Source of the DNA: Buttiauxella izardii
GTDB taxonomy: Bacteria > Pseudomonadota > Gammaproteobacteria > Enterobacterales > Enterobacteriaceae
Length of the DNA: 64,000 nt
Direction: 5' to 3'
Assembly (NCBI RefSeq): GCF_003601925.1
Contig: NZ_QZWH01000006.1
Span: 62,001-126,000 of the forward strand
Below, one piece after another: positions 52,038 to 60,298 of this stretch. Every line of letters starts with the position of its first letter. The first letter of the stretch is position 1. The position numbers and the translations under genes were made by a program. The notes under the pieces are model-generated. The model had not been told where the DNA came from and did no database searches. It was given only the letters and a program-made list of their open reading frames with translations.

Positions 52038-52664
52038 CGAATCAATGGGGATTTCGCGCCATTCACCCGGCGCTAAATCCGCCAGTTCCAGAGTTCCCAT
52101 GGCATAACGAACCAGGCGCAGCGTTGGATAACCCACATGCGCCGTCATTCGCCGCACCTGGCGATTACGCCCTTCATATAATGTGATTTTCAGCCAGCTG
52201 GTGGGTATCGCTTTGCGCTCGCGAATAGGCGGGTTACGCGCCCAAATCCACTCAGGCTCTTCTACTAATTCCGCGCCCGCAGGCAGAGTAGGGCCGTCGT
52301 TTAACGTCACGCCGTTACGCAGTAATTCCAGCGCTTCTTGCGTTGGTTCACCTTCAACTTGCACGAAATAAATCTTCCCGGTGCGTTTGCCTGGCTGGGT
52401 GAGTTTGGCCTGTAACGCGCCGTCATTGGTTAATACCAACAAACCTTCGCTATCGCGGTCCAGACGTCCCGCCGCGTAAATTCCTTGTAACGGTATGTAA
52501 TCTTTCAGCGTGCTGCGGCCTGCTTCGTCGGTAAATTGCGGTAGCACATCGTAGGGTTTATTGAAGATAACCAGCCGCTTCGGTCCGTCGGTATGCTTTT
52601 TTTTGGCAGTGCGTCGCGTGCTGAATCGTTCAACTTGGTGATTTCTAAAAGAAGTTTTATTCAT
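52032..52664 (-). CDS. rluE: RluE, 23S rRNA pseudouridine-2457 synthase
   Basis: RsuA-family pseudouridine synthase, 210 residues. The catalytic Asp is in [40 protein letters not shown] is the family core. The basic N-terminus ([20 protein letters not shown]) is short, and no S4 domain is present, as usual for RluE. Divergent from icd. Confidence 0.95.
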   Translation of the reverse strand: MNKTSFRNHQVERFSTRRTAKKKHTDGPKRLVIFNKPYDVLPQFTDEAGRSTLKDYIPLQGIYAAGRLDRDSEGLLVLTNDGALQAKLTQPGKRTGKIYFVQVEGEPTQEALELLRNGVTLNDGPTLPAGAELVEEPEWIWARNPPIRERKAIPTSWLKITLYEGRNRQVRRMTAHVGYPTLRLVRYAMGTLELADLAPGEWREIPIDSL

Positions 52665-52797
52665 AGTGTTTTCAGACGTTAGGTATTAACGCATTATAAC
52701 GGAAATCACCAGTGATTGGCGCGGGCCTGATATTCAAGTAGTATTGACACGCACATTACAAATCATTAACAAAAAGAAGCGCTCGAAGGAGAGGTTA

Positions 52798-54048
52798 ATG
52801 GAAAGCAAAGTAGTAGTTCCGGCGGAAGGTAAGAAGATCACCCTGCAAGATGGCAAACTGAATGTTCCTCACAACCCAATCATTCCTTTCATTGAAGGTG
52901 ATGGTATCGGTGTGGACGTGACGCCAGCTATGATTAAAGTGGTTGATGCCGCCGTGCAGAAGGCCTACAAAGGCGAGCGGAAAATTTCCTGGATGGAAAT
53001 CTATACCGGCGAAAAATCTACCCAACTTTACGGCCAGGATGTCTGGCTGCCAGAAGAAACTCTGGACCTGATTCGTGATTACCGCGTGGCGATTAAAGGG
53101 CCACTGACCACTCCAGTTGGCGGCGGTATTCGTTCCCTGAACGTTGCTCTGCGTCAGCAACTTGACCTGTACGTGTGCCTGCGTCCGGTGCGTTACTACC
53201 AGGGCACGCCAAGCCCGGTTAAACACCCTGAACTGACCAACATGGTTATCTTCCGTGAAAACTCAGAAGATATTTATGCGGGCATCGAGTGGAAGGCTGA
53301 CAGCGCGGAAGCTGAAAAAGTCATCAAATTCCTGCGTGATGAAATGGGCGTGACGAAAATTCGTTTCCCTGAACATTGCGGTATCGGCATCAAGCCGTGC
53401 TCCGAAGAAGGCACCAAACGCCTGGTTCGTGCAGCCATCGAATACGCAATCACCAACGACCGTGATTCCGTGACTCTGGTTCACAAAGGCAACATCATGA
53501 AATTCACCGAAGGTGCTTTCAAAGACTGGGGCTACCAACTGGCGCGTGAAGAGTTCGGCGGCGAGCTGATTGATGGCGGCCCATGGGTGAAACTGAAGAA
53601 CCCAAATACCGGCAAAGAAATCGTTGTTAAAGACGTGATCGCTGATGCGTTCCTGCAACAAATCCTGCTGCGTCCGGCTGAATACGACGTTATCGCCTGT
53701 ATGAACCTGAACGGTGACTACATTTCCGACGCCCTGGCCGCTCAGGTTGGCGGTATCGGTATCGCACCAGGCGCGAACATCGGTGACGAATGCGCACTGT
53801 TCGAAGCCACCCACGGCACCGCACCAAAGTATGCTGGCCAGGATAAAGTGAACCCAGGTTCAATTATTCTCTCCGCTGAAATGATGCTGCGTCATATGGA
53901 ATGGTTCGAAGCGGCTGACTTAATTGTTAAAGGTATGGAAGGCGCGATTAACGCCAAAACCGTAACTTACGATTTCGAACGCCTGATGGACGGCGCTAAA
54001 CTACTGAAATGTTCAGAGTTTGGCGACGCAATGATCGAACATATGTAA
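52798..54048 (+). CDS. icd: Icd, NADP-dependent isocitrate dehydrogenase
   Basis: Oxidises isocitrate to 2-oxoglutarate in the TCA cycle. 416 residues from ATG 52798, behind AAGGAGAGG. The phosphorylated Ser of AceK control is in [13 protein letters not shown]; active-site motifs [14 protein letters not shown] and [17 protein letters not shown] are present. The gene is complete, but its 3' end is the attachment site of the adjoining prophage, so the last part is probably phage-supplied. It ends [12 protein letters not shown]. coli ends similarly. Confidence 0.97.
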   Translation: MESKVVVPAEGKKITLQDGKLNVPHNPIIPFIEGDGIGVDVTPAMIKVVDAAVQKAYKGERKISWMEIYTGEKSTQLYGQDVWLPEETLDLIRDYRVAIKGPLTTPVGGGIRSLNVALRQQLDLYVCLRPVRYYQGTPSPVKHPELTNMVIFRENSEDIYAGIEWKADSAEAEKVIKFLRDEMGVTKIRFPEHCGIGIKPCSEEGTKRLVRAAIEYAITNDRDSVTLVHKGNIMKFTEGAFKDWGYQLAREEFGGELIDGGPWVKLKNPNTGKEIVVKDVIADAFLQQILLRPAEYDVIACMNLNGDYISDALAAQVGGIGIAPGANIGDECALFEATHGTAPKYAGQDKVNPGSIILSAEMMLRHMEWFEAADLIVKGMEGAINAKTVTYDFERLMDGAKLLKCSEFGDAMIEHM

Positions 54049-54067
54049 TTAGCGATTTCGCTGATGC

Positions 54068-54098
54068 TAAAACGGGAGCCTGGTGCTCCCGTTTTTTA
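54068..54098 (+). terminator. Terminator after icd
   Basis: AACGGGAGC-CTG-GTGCTCCCGTT followed by a T-run, about 20 bp after the stop. Confidence 0.85.
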
Positions 54099-54114
54099 TG
54101 CCTACCTAAAATCT

Positions 54115-54151
54115 CTTCCCCAAAACCTTCCCCAAAACTCTTCCCCAAAAC
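54115..54151. other. Three tandem Int arm-site candidates (attachment region)
   Basis: CTTCCCCAAAAC occurs exactly three times at 54115-54126, 54127-54138 and 54140-54151, between the icd terminator and int. The 12-13 bp spacing and the position next to the int 3' end match the P'1-P'2-P'3 arm sites of lambda attP. The crossover core is expected further left in the icd 3' end, with a duplicate at the other prophage end outside the window. Confidence 0.65.
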
Positions 54152-54161
54152 CCCTGATTTT

Positions 54162-55304
54162 TTAACCCGTTTTTACCTCAACTATTGCCCAGTCTTTACC
54201 TCGGTCATCATTATATTTATCGGTCATTTTTCTTGTTCTGTGGCCAAGCAGTCGTTGTGTATCGATACCCTGATCCCGGTACACCCTTTCCGCTAAAGAT
54301 CGTTGTTCGTGGAAGGTTGGGGCAGTACCTTCTTCCCAGGTTAATCCGCACTTTTCCCTGGCCTTTTTAAACGTCGTTGTTAGCGAACTAGCTGATACGC
54401 GATCCCCGCGAGTTGCCATTGAAGTAGAGTGACGAAAATGCACCAGGTATTTACTGACAACCGCATCACGGCAAACAGCAATGACCTCTCGTAATGTCAT
54501 ATTTATCTTTTCACATTTGATGCTTAAAGGGATCGCTACACGGCTGCCAGTTTTTTCCTGTGTTACATGCAGCATGTCGTCCCAGATATCGCTAAATTTC
54601 ATATTCGTGATATCGCCAATACGTTGACCAGTTACTAAAGCAAGTAGCATTCCACTAATTAAATAAGGAGGATGGTTTTCTGCTTGTTTAAATATCGCCT
54701 GCCATTCTTCAAAGGAAAGGCGCTGGCGTGTGACTTTATTTCTAGGTTGTCTTGTTGCCTGTGCCGGGTTATATCCTGGTGGCACATGCCCCGCGTGCTG
54801 AGCCTCTTTGAAAACATCCACCATCACCAACCTCACAATCTGGGCCATTCTGTTGTGACCTTCAGATTTCACATTATCCGTAATTTCAGCGATATCCAGT
54901 GCGGTAATGTTTTTTAGGTATTGCATACCTGAATGCTCCCGGAAAAGCCTTACTGGTTTTATTTTTTGCTTATATGAATTTGGTCGAAGTTCATTAAGAC
55001 TCACTCTCTCTTCCTGAATTTTTAGATATTTATCCAGCCACTCAGTGACAGTGATGCTTGTTCTATCCCCTTTAATTTTAGCAATACGCTCATTTATGCT
55101 CAGGATCTGCCGTGTTCTTTGTTCGGCAATGATGGTATTAGCTTCATTCGCTATTTGCTTTGCCTCTTCTTCATCAGTACCCAGGCTATGAAACTTTCCT
55201 GATGTTGGATGTTTATACTGCCAGTAAATCCGACCAGTACGTTTGTCGAGTTTGCAGTACAAATTAGGAATAGTAACTTTATGAGTTCTAGGTCTAGCAG
55301 CCAT
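54162..55304 (-). CDS. int: Phage tyrosine integrase (lambda/phage 21 type)
   Basis: 380 residues from ATG 55304, inside the end of xis. N-terminal arm-binding domain (RTGRIYWQYKHPTSGKFHSLG, as in lambda Int), core-binding domain, and catalytic domain with Arg228 (VTGQRIGD), Lys251 (QEKTGSR), His332-x-x-Arg335 (FHEQRS), His355 (LLGH) and nucleophile Tyr364. The place next to icd and the xis type point to the phage 21/e14 group. It looks functional. Confidence 0.92.
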   Translation of the reverse strand: MAARPRTHKVTIPNLYCKLDKRTGRIYWQYKHPTSGKFHSLGTDEEEAKQIANEANTIIAEQRTRQILSINERIAKIKGDRTSITVTEWLDKYLKIQEERVSLNELRPNSYKQKIKPVRLFREHSGMQYLKNITALDIAEITDNVKSEGHNRMAQIVRLVMVDVFKEAQHAGHVPPGYNPAQATRQPRNKVTRQRLSFEEWQAIFKQAENHPPYLISGMLLALVTGQRIGDITNMKFSDIWDDMLHVTQEKTGSRVAIPLSIKCEKINMTLREVIAVCRDAVVSKYLVHFRHSTSMATRGDRVSASSLTTTFKKAREKCGLTWEEGTAPTFHEQRSLAERVYRDQGIDTQRLLGHRTRKMTDKYNDDRGKDWAIVEVKTG

Positions 55305-55530
55305 CGGCAATAATCCGTAAAAGTCTTGGGTTTGCGTTAGCAGGAACCTGATGCGGGGCCGCTACACCCACAAAACGGGCTTCACGATCTACCATCCAGC
55401 AATGACCAACTTTTATTGCTGGTGGGGCAATCATTTTACCCTTGGCGAACTTCTTCAAGATTCGCTCACTGGGCGCCTGCTCGCCAAATTCTTCTTTAGC
55501 CCATTCGAGTAAAGGGATCATTCGTGCCAT
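55294..55530 (-). CDS. xis: Excisionase
   Basis: 78 residues, winged-helix MerR-like fold of small Xis proteins: MIPLLEWAKEEFGEQAPSER, then KGKMIAPPAIKVGHCWMV. Very similar to excisionases of icd-integrating lambdoid phages. It overlaps int by 11 bp, so the two share one message, as in lambda. Confidence 0.88.
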   Translation of the reverse strand: MARMIPLLEWAKEEFGEQAPSERILKKFAKGKMIAPPAIKVGHCWMVDREARFVGVAAPHQVPANANPRLLRIIADGC

Positions 55531-55715
55531 AAGTCCTCCACAACACCCGGCTGCACCCGGGCTGAAATGATTAAATATCGGTACTGATGAGTAAAATATT
55601 ATTAATTAGGGTCGTATATGGTCTGTAATTGTGAAATTTAATCGGAATGGCTCATGTATAAACCGTTATAAGTGTAATGGCTCACACATGAGCTTATTTG
55701 CGTGTAATCTGGTAG
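55531..55715. other. Non-coding gap upstream of xis with short repeats
   Basis: No gene is seen. AATGGCTCA occurs at 55646-55654 and 55676-55684, exactly 30 bp apart, and a weaker ATGGTTCA follows at 55719. GCTCACACATGAGC (55680-55693) and TATAAACCGTTATA (55657-55670) are short palindromes. The periodic spacing suggests a protein-binding or promoter region for xis-int. Confidence 0.4.
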
Positions 55716-56270
55716 TTATGGTTCATTTGTGACACTTTTGGCGTTGATTTTATCGACGTCCACCTCAATGTCTGCTGCGCGAACGGCGTCAATTCCTGCA
55801 CGCAGCCCAACTACCTTTTGATGCCACCGCTCATACTTGATTCCGTGCACCGCCAATGCCGCCATGACCTTCTCCAGTTGCACAACAACTCCATGCTCGC
55901 TGTGGAATTCAGACGGCAATTTAACTACAGAGATGCCCTCTATCTCCATTAGCCGCTCATCGTCTGTTGGGTCATCCGGCACCGTCCCAGCCGGGAGTGG
56001 TGGGGCTGCGTAGAGCATGATTTGACGGCGTGGGTCTGTATTTTTGTCCTGATTTTTCATGGATAGCATTGCTGCATAACCATCTCGTTCCAAGTCTCGC
56101 AGCTCTTCTGCATCAGTCCATGCCACCGCCTTCTTGCTCGCTTTCCTGTACGCCAGCAACTCACGCGCCATAGCTGCGGCATCACCGCATTGAACGTGGT
56201 CGGTGTCCGTGATTACAGTCAGCTCGCCATCACTCAGTGTCTGCTCTAATCCCATGCGATTGGTAGTCAT
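55716..56270 (-). CDS. Phage early protein of unknown function (Ead/Ea22-like)
   Basis: 184 residues from ATG 56270, with a strong GGAGGA site. The middle KKAVAWTDAEELRDLERDGYAAML and LYAAPPLPAG are common in small early-left proteins of lambdoid prophages. The C-terminal third has VVQLEKVMAALAVHGIKYE. The function is unknown. Start and stop overlap conventions (ATGA with the gene upstream) show it belongs to the leftward early operon. Confidence 0.75.
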   Translation of the reverse strand: MTTNRMGLEQTLSDGELTVITDTDHVQCGDAAAMARELLAYRKASKKAVAWTDAEELRDLERDGYAAMLSMKNQDKNTDPRRQIMLYAAPPLPAGTVPDDPTDDERLMEIEGISVVKLPSEFHSEHGVVVQLEKVMAALAVHGIKYERWHQKVVGLRAGIDAVRAADIEVDVDKINAKSVTNEP

Positions 56271-56617
56271 AGATCCTCCGGTCCTTCTGGAATAGGTGCC
56301 CAATGGGTAATGTCGAGGTCTGTCATGCCTTCAATCTGGAATGACCATTCCCACTCGCCGGTTTCTACTTGACCAAGACCATACCAAAGAGAACGCCAGC
56401 CAATAATCCAGCCTTCCCCATTAGCGTCAAACAACAAAACATGCCGATTAGCAGGAGGAAGGCAATCACGCACGCTGTTACAGCCGCCTTCATCATCAAG
56501 CGCAATGACATCCAGCCAGGCCACACGACAGAGACGGCCGCCAAGAATTTCAGTGTGTCCGTTTACTGCCGGCTCTTTCCCGTCTTCAAACTCAACAACA
56601 AAAGTTACTTTTCCCAT
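56267..56617 (-). CDS. DUF551-like phage protein
   Basis: 116 residues from ATG 56617, behind GGGAG. The segment VRDCLPPANRHVLLFDANGEG...WAPIPEGPE follows the DUF551 pattern (W/R-x-CLPPxxxxVL to THWxPLPxPP). DUF551 proteins are frequent in lambdoid early regions and have no known function. It overlaps the next gene at ATGA. Confidence 0.7.
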   Translation of the reverse strand: MGKVTFVVEFEDGKEPAVNGHTEILGGRLCRVAWLDVIALDDEGGCNSVRDCLPPANRHVLLFDANGEGWIIGWRSLWYGLGQVETGEWEWSFQIEGMTDLDITHWAPIPEGPEDL

Positions 56618-56618
56618 C

Positions 56619-57395
56619 TCACTCACTCCCTTCAACATTGCCGCCAACAGTCATCAGCCAGTTTCGAATTACCCGCCATTCGTCGTTTCGGTATGCGCTA
56701 TGGACGTAAATAAACGGCTCGTTAAGGTTGTGTCCATTCTGTCGCAGGTAGTCTTTGCAACCATCTTCGGTGAAGCACGCGGTCACAAAGCGCTTGATAG
56801 ACTTCATTGCGTAGCGAGAATATCCACGCGTACCCCTGCAACCCTTATGAAGTGCTTCAAGCCTTCTTGCTGTGCGGTCTTCAACTTCACCATCACCGCA
56901 TTCCCACACCCACGCTATGCGGTCGTGGTCGAATTCCTCACTAACGACCATTTCTTCTTTCTGAAAAATAACAAAAACAGGGTGACTGGTTATTCGGTTA
57001 TCTTGAGTTCGCAAGTTTTCAGCAATGCGAGCAAATTCATCAGGCAACTCAACACACTTCCGCTTCATCTCTGCTAGTTCATTGGATAGCTGCATCATGC
57101 CGTTGTGGTGGGGTGGTGCGTATGCAATATTTGGATGTGCCATTCTCTCGTCTATAGCAGCATCGAATTCGTTAGCATCCAACTCCACCAATCCATCCCA
57201 TCCAATTAATCCCGGCTCGCTCTCATCACCAAAAGCATCCTTATCCCGTATAAATTGATACCGCATAGCGTTACGCTGCGCCTGCTCCAGCGCCGCTATT
57301 AGCGACTTTGCTTCATCCTCTTTCAGCACCACAGTGTCAAAACTTTCAGTCTGCTTTTTGACTCTGGCAATCAGCGCTTCTATTCCCTTATCCAT
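56619..57395 (-). CDS. Phage hypothetical protein
   Basis: 258 residues, start ATG 57395. The N-terminal part (EDEAKSLIAALEQAQRNAMRYQFIRDKD) looks like the common phage helper segment seen in Ead-type proteins; the middle and end (YVHSAYRNDEWRVIRNWLM) are unfamiliar. No membrane segment. The two halves may be a fusion of separate phage domains. It overlaps the upstream gene by 8 bp. Confidence 0.65.
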   Translation of the reverse strand: MDKGIEALIARVKKQTESFDTVVLKEDEAKSLIAALEQAQRNAMRYQFIRDKDAFGDESEPGLIGWDGLVELDANEFDAAIDERMAHPNIAYAPPHHNGMMQLSNELAEMKRKCVELPDEFARIAENLRTQDNRITSHPVFVIFQKEEMVVSEEFDHDRIAWVWECGDGEVEDRTARRLEALHKGCRGTRGYSRYAMKSIKRFVTACFTEDGCKDYLRQNGHNLNEPFIYVHSAYRNDEWRVIRNWLMTVGGNVEGSE

Positions 57396-57690
57396 TGCTG
57401 GCCTCCACTATCAGTATTTCGCGCTGGTTGCAGGTGCAAAGGCGAAGGTCATCAGCGATCCCGTACCAGCGAAGGAATTTGCGACCGTCACTCGAGATCG
57501 CTTTCCACATCTTTCCCGGATAAACCCCGGATGGCACTGAGCCCGAATATTCCGCAAGGGCGCTGAACGTTTGGTTATCCATAACGGCATGCTTACCATC
57601 AATAAGAATCCCTTCTGCAGTAGGCTGTTGCCAGTGGCGACCTAGTGGATCGGCCATCGGTGGAATATGCACGTCGATGTTATTGCCCAT
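57388..57690 (-). CDS. Phage hypothetical protein (conserved HWQQP type)
   Basis: 100 residues from ATG 57690, chosen for its AAGGGG site; a longer form would begin inside the upstream gene. It contains PPMADPLGRHWQQPT, seen in many enterobacterial prophage early proteins, and a C-terminal CTCNQREILIVE. The function is unknown. Confidence 0.7.
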   Translation of the reverse strand: MGNNIDVHIPPMADPLGRHWQQPTAEGILIDGKHAVMDNQTFSALAEYSGSVPSGVYPGKMWKAISSDGRKFLRWYGIADDLRLCTCNQREILIVEASNG

Positions 57691-57937
57691 TGCCGGCACC
57701 CCTTGCTTCGCTTTTAAATGCCGCATTATCAACAGCAAGGTTAACTACCTGCAGTTTCAACGCATCGCGCTCTTTCGTGAGAGCTTTACGCAGTTCTAAA
57801 GATTCAGTTAGGGCAGTAAAAGTCACACTTAGCCTGGTGGCGACTTCACGCATTAATTTAGCTTCTGCTGGTGGCAGAGTAGGAACCGCGGCATAAGCAG
57901 CGGCGACCAAGTCTTTAACTTTCAGATGCTGGTGCAT
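57680..57937 (-). CDS. Small coil-rich phage protein
   Basis: 85 residues, predicted helical with a heptad-like second half (LRKALTKERDALKLQVVNLAVDN). Overlaps both neighbours, so it belongs to the early operon. The function is unknown. Confidence 0.6.
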   Translation of the reverse strand: MHQHLKVKDLVAAAYAAVPTLPPAEAKLMREVATRLSVTFTALTESLELRKALTKERDALKLQVVNLAVDNAAFKSEARGAGNGQ

Positions 57938-58464
57938 GCGCGAAGCTCCATCAATTCGTTGAAGCGGGTCATGAAGAGGCCATATGCCTGACCCGGGCGA
58001 AGTGGGTTAATAGAGAACTGGTCGGTTGGTGAAATCCCTTCCAGAATTGGCCAGGTAGAGCCGTCGTGAATATCGAGTTCGTGGCGTTCGGTTTCCAGCA
58101 TAATCAGATCCGCATACTTCACTGGCTCACTCATCGCTTCCGGCAAACCGTATTTCTTGCGGATCACCGATTCCACGTAGTTCTCAATCTGGAGGTAGTC
58201 GGGCAGCATGCGCTTTAACGGGGAAGGTATGTCACACACATAGGCTTCATGGGCATCGTGAAGCAATGCCTCCAGCGCGAACTCTGGCGACACCAACAGG
58301 CTGGTGAGAACCGAATGCTGAGCAACTGAATAGAACTCAGGAAGATGCCCGGCGAATCGGCAGCAGTTAGAGAGCGCTGTTGCAATATCTTCAATGACAA
58401 TGTCGTCAGGATTGATGTTCAGGAAGTTAATATGCTTCCCGGTTAAGGTCTGGATATAAGACAT
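57922..58464 (-). CDS. YfdR-like HD-domain hydrolase
   Basis: 180 residues from ATG 58464, behind TGGAGAA. HD metal motifs are visible: CRFAGHLPEFYSVAQHS, LLHDAHEAYVCDIPSPLK and the distal ADLIMLETER. Similar to YfdR of the E. coli CPS-53 prophage, related to 5'-nucleotidase-type HD enzymes. It may act on nucleotides during phage replication; this is inference from family. Confidence 0.82.
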   Translation of the reverse strand: MSYIQTLTGKHINFLNINPDDIVIEDIATALSNCCRFAGHLPEFYSVAQHSVLTSLLVSPEFALEALLHDAHEAYVCDIPSPLKRMLPDYLQIENYVESVIRKKYGLPEAMSEPVKYADLIMLETERHELDIHDGSTWPILEGISPTDQFSINPLRPGQAYGLFMTRFNELMELRACTSI

Positions 58465-58560
58465 TAAATTCTCCACTAAATAAGAGCGCCACTGCACCGG
58501 CGCTGAATTTTGGTTGCACGAATCCCTTGCCCGGAGGCAATAATTTATTCTTGGGATTAG

Positions 58561-59484
58561 TTAAACTTCTTCTGGCTGTTCTTCTTTCTCAGGTTCTTTA
58601 TAGGAAAGAAGCTTGCAAAGCTTATTGATCACACCAGTCATAATGAAGAGATCAATACCTGCCGCCTGGCGCCATACGAACGCTTTATCATCTTCGGCAT
58701 TTGCATCGGAACTTTTGGTATCAATGCGGCGAAAGTGGAAGTTTTCGGTAAGAACGAAGCTGGCGCCGTCGCTATATAGCTCGATGCTATCAACGCTGAA
58801 CCCACTATTTAGGCTCTCTTCTATTTCGGAAACCACTGAATGGTGATCTGCTGAATAACGGATAGTTTCTTTAGTCTCGGCCTTGCGTGAAAGCTGCATC
58901 ACGCTACCAACCTCGAACCCATCAAAAGCTTCACTGTCGCCGGCAATGTAACTCTTGAGTCGAGTGGTCAGGCCGTTCTTCACATCGCTGATATGAATGG
59001 TCTTGGTTTCAATCGAGCCGACGACTTTAACCAGCATCGAGCACAGTACATTCGCGTAGTGCTTACTGGTTGTGTTAACCATCAATAGGTTTTCTTCAGC
59101 CTGGTACAGCGCATAGATCAGCGAAGTTTTCACGAAAGCTTGTTTGCAGAGGTCCACTTTTACAGTGTCGATAACCTGCTGCTTTTCGATCTTGGAAATG
59201 CGCGCACCAAAGCGGCCTTCGATTGAGGCAATGCGTTCCAGCACTGTCTTTTTAATAACTGGCTTTGGAATGATCTTCTCGTCGATACGAAGACAAATAG
59301 CGTAACCATTGACGATCGGGGTGACGATTTCGCCAGTAATTGGATTCTCTACAAAGCTGTAGCGAATGAATTCAGTGTCGCCAATTTCTGAGTAGGGCAA
59401 TTCAGCAAGGTGCTGATTGATATTGTCCACGCCAGGCAATGTAGCTTTGTAGACGATGGCATTTTTCAGTTTTGAAACTTTCAC
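58561..59484 (-). CDS. RdgC-like recombination-associated protein, phage-encoded
   Basis: 307 residues from GTG 59484, which has GGAG upstream; an ATG farther upstream would add ten residues unlike RdgC. Resemblance to RdgC runs along the protein: GYAICLRIDEKIIPKPVIKK, ERIASIEGRFGARISKIEK and the end IDLFIMTGVINKLCKLL. RdgC forms a ring on double-stranded DNA and restrains RecA. A phage copy could guide phage recombination. First gene of the left operon after the long PL leader. Confidence 0.8.
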   Translation of the reverse strand: MKVSKLKNAIVYKATLPGVDNINQHLAELPYSEIGDTEFIRYSFVENPITGEIVTPIVNGYAICLRIDEKIIPKPVIKKTVLERIASIEGRFGARISKIEKQQVIDTVKVDLCKQAFVKTSLIYALYQAEENLLMVNTTSKHYANVLCSMLVKVVGSIETKTIHISDVKNGLTTRLKSYIAGDSEAFDGFEVGSVMQLSRKAETKETIRYSADHHSVVSEIEESLNSGFSVDSIELYSDGASFVLTENFHFRRIDTKSSDANAEDDKAFVWRQAAGIDLFIMTGVINKLCKLLSYKEPEKEEQPEEV

Positions 59485-59537
59485 GTTAGTTCTCCAGTAG
59501 CGGTTTCTGCACATCCGCGGTTTAGTAACTTCACATC

Positions 59538-59621
59538 ACAGGTGAGAGCACTGAATGAGCCGCCGCCCTCAAACGCATGGATTGGGTTATGGGCCCGTCA
59601 TGCGCCAGTGCTCTCGCCTGT
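59538..59621 (-). repeat. Large inverted repeat in the PL leader upstream of the rdgC-like gene
   Basis: ACAGGTGAGAGCACTG (59538-59553) pairs with CAGTGCTCTCGCCTGT (59606-59621) with one mismatch. A second stem follows, CTGGCGG (59636-59642) with CCGCCAG (59673-59679). From 59485 to 59806 no gene is seen, so these would be structures in the untranslated leader. Confidence 0.6.
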
Positions 59622-59806
59622 AGTGTGAAAAAAAGCTGGCGGTCACCGCGACATCAACGGGAAACAAACGGGCCGCCAGAACAGGGATGATTCATATTGT
59701 TAGCGCCTGTCTTTTCAACACATCAGGCTCGGTGCATCCTGGTTATTCCCCAACAACAAGGATTCGGTTAATCTGGATATCCCCAACAATAAGAAGAGTT
59801 TTCATA

Positions 59807-60295
59807 GTGATCGCTGAATTTTCTGCGGCTCTTACAGCCCTCAAAGAGACTACTGGTCTCGTAAAAGTAATAAGTGATGCTAAAACGGATGCTGAAATTA
59901 AAGCGGCTACCTTTGAGCTACAGAACAAACTATTAGCTATTCAGTCTGACTGTTTCATCCTTGGTGATGCGATTCGATCTCGCGACGAAGAAGTAATGCT
60001 TCTCAAAGCAAAAGTTGCTGAGTTTGAAGAGTTTAAATCCCAAACAGAAGGTTATGTTCTTAATAATCTTGAATCTGGTACGTTTGTGTATTCTAAGAAA
60101 CAGATCGTGGGCGATACTGAAACTACGGTGCATCTTTGCCCACAATGTTTTACCAAAAAGGTAATATCGATTCTTCAGCCAACTGGTGAGCCTGCGTATA
60201 ACTCCCATACGAATAAGTATTATTTTCAATCTAGGTGCCACAGTTGCACCTCCTTATTTCCAATGAATGTTTCAGCTTACAAACCAGTTTGGTAA
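59807..60295 (+). CDS. Zinc-ribbon-like protein in the sieB position
   Basis: 162 residues from GTG 59807, with AAGAAGAG upstream; longer starts lack a ribosome site. The N-terminal two thirds are helical with a likely coiled coil at about 30-75. The C-terminal part has two Cys pairs, Cys111-PQ-Cys114 and Cys144-HS-Cys147, as in a zinc ribbon. I do not recognise a named family. It is transcribed against the PL operon, at the place where lambda and P22 carry sieB, so expression in the lysogen is likely. No resemblance to SieB itself, which is a membrane protein. Confidence 0.75.
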   Translation: MIAEFSAALTALKETTGLVKVISDAKTDAEIKAATFELQNKLLAIQSDCFILGDAIRSRDEEVMLLKAKVAEFEEFKSQTEGYVLNNLESGTFVYSKKQIVGDTETTVHLCPQCFTKKVISILQPTGEPAYNSHTNKYYFQSRCHSCTSLFPMNVSAYKPVW

Positions 60296-60298
60296 GCA

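Noticed and set aside
54115-54151. CRISPR array
   Set aside because: The three repeats are only 12 bp and adjacent, with no spacers; their place beside int fits arm sites. No CRISPR array or cas gene was seen anywhere in the window.
54049-54161. tRNA gene as prophage attachment site
   Set aside because: No cloverleaf-like sequence is seen; icd is a known attachment gene for phage 21 and e14, and explains the junction.
59807-60295. Identification of the sieB-position gene as SieB
   Set aside because: SieB is a membrane protein; this product has no membrane segment and carries Cys pairs instead.
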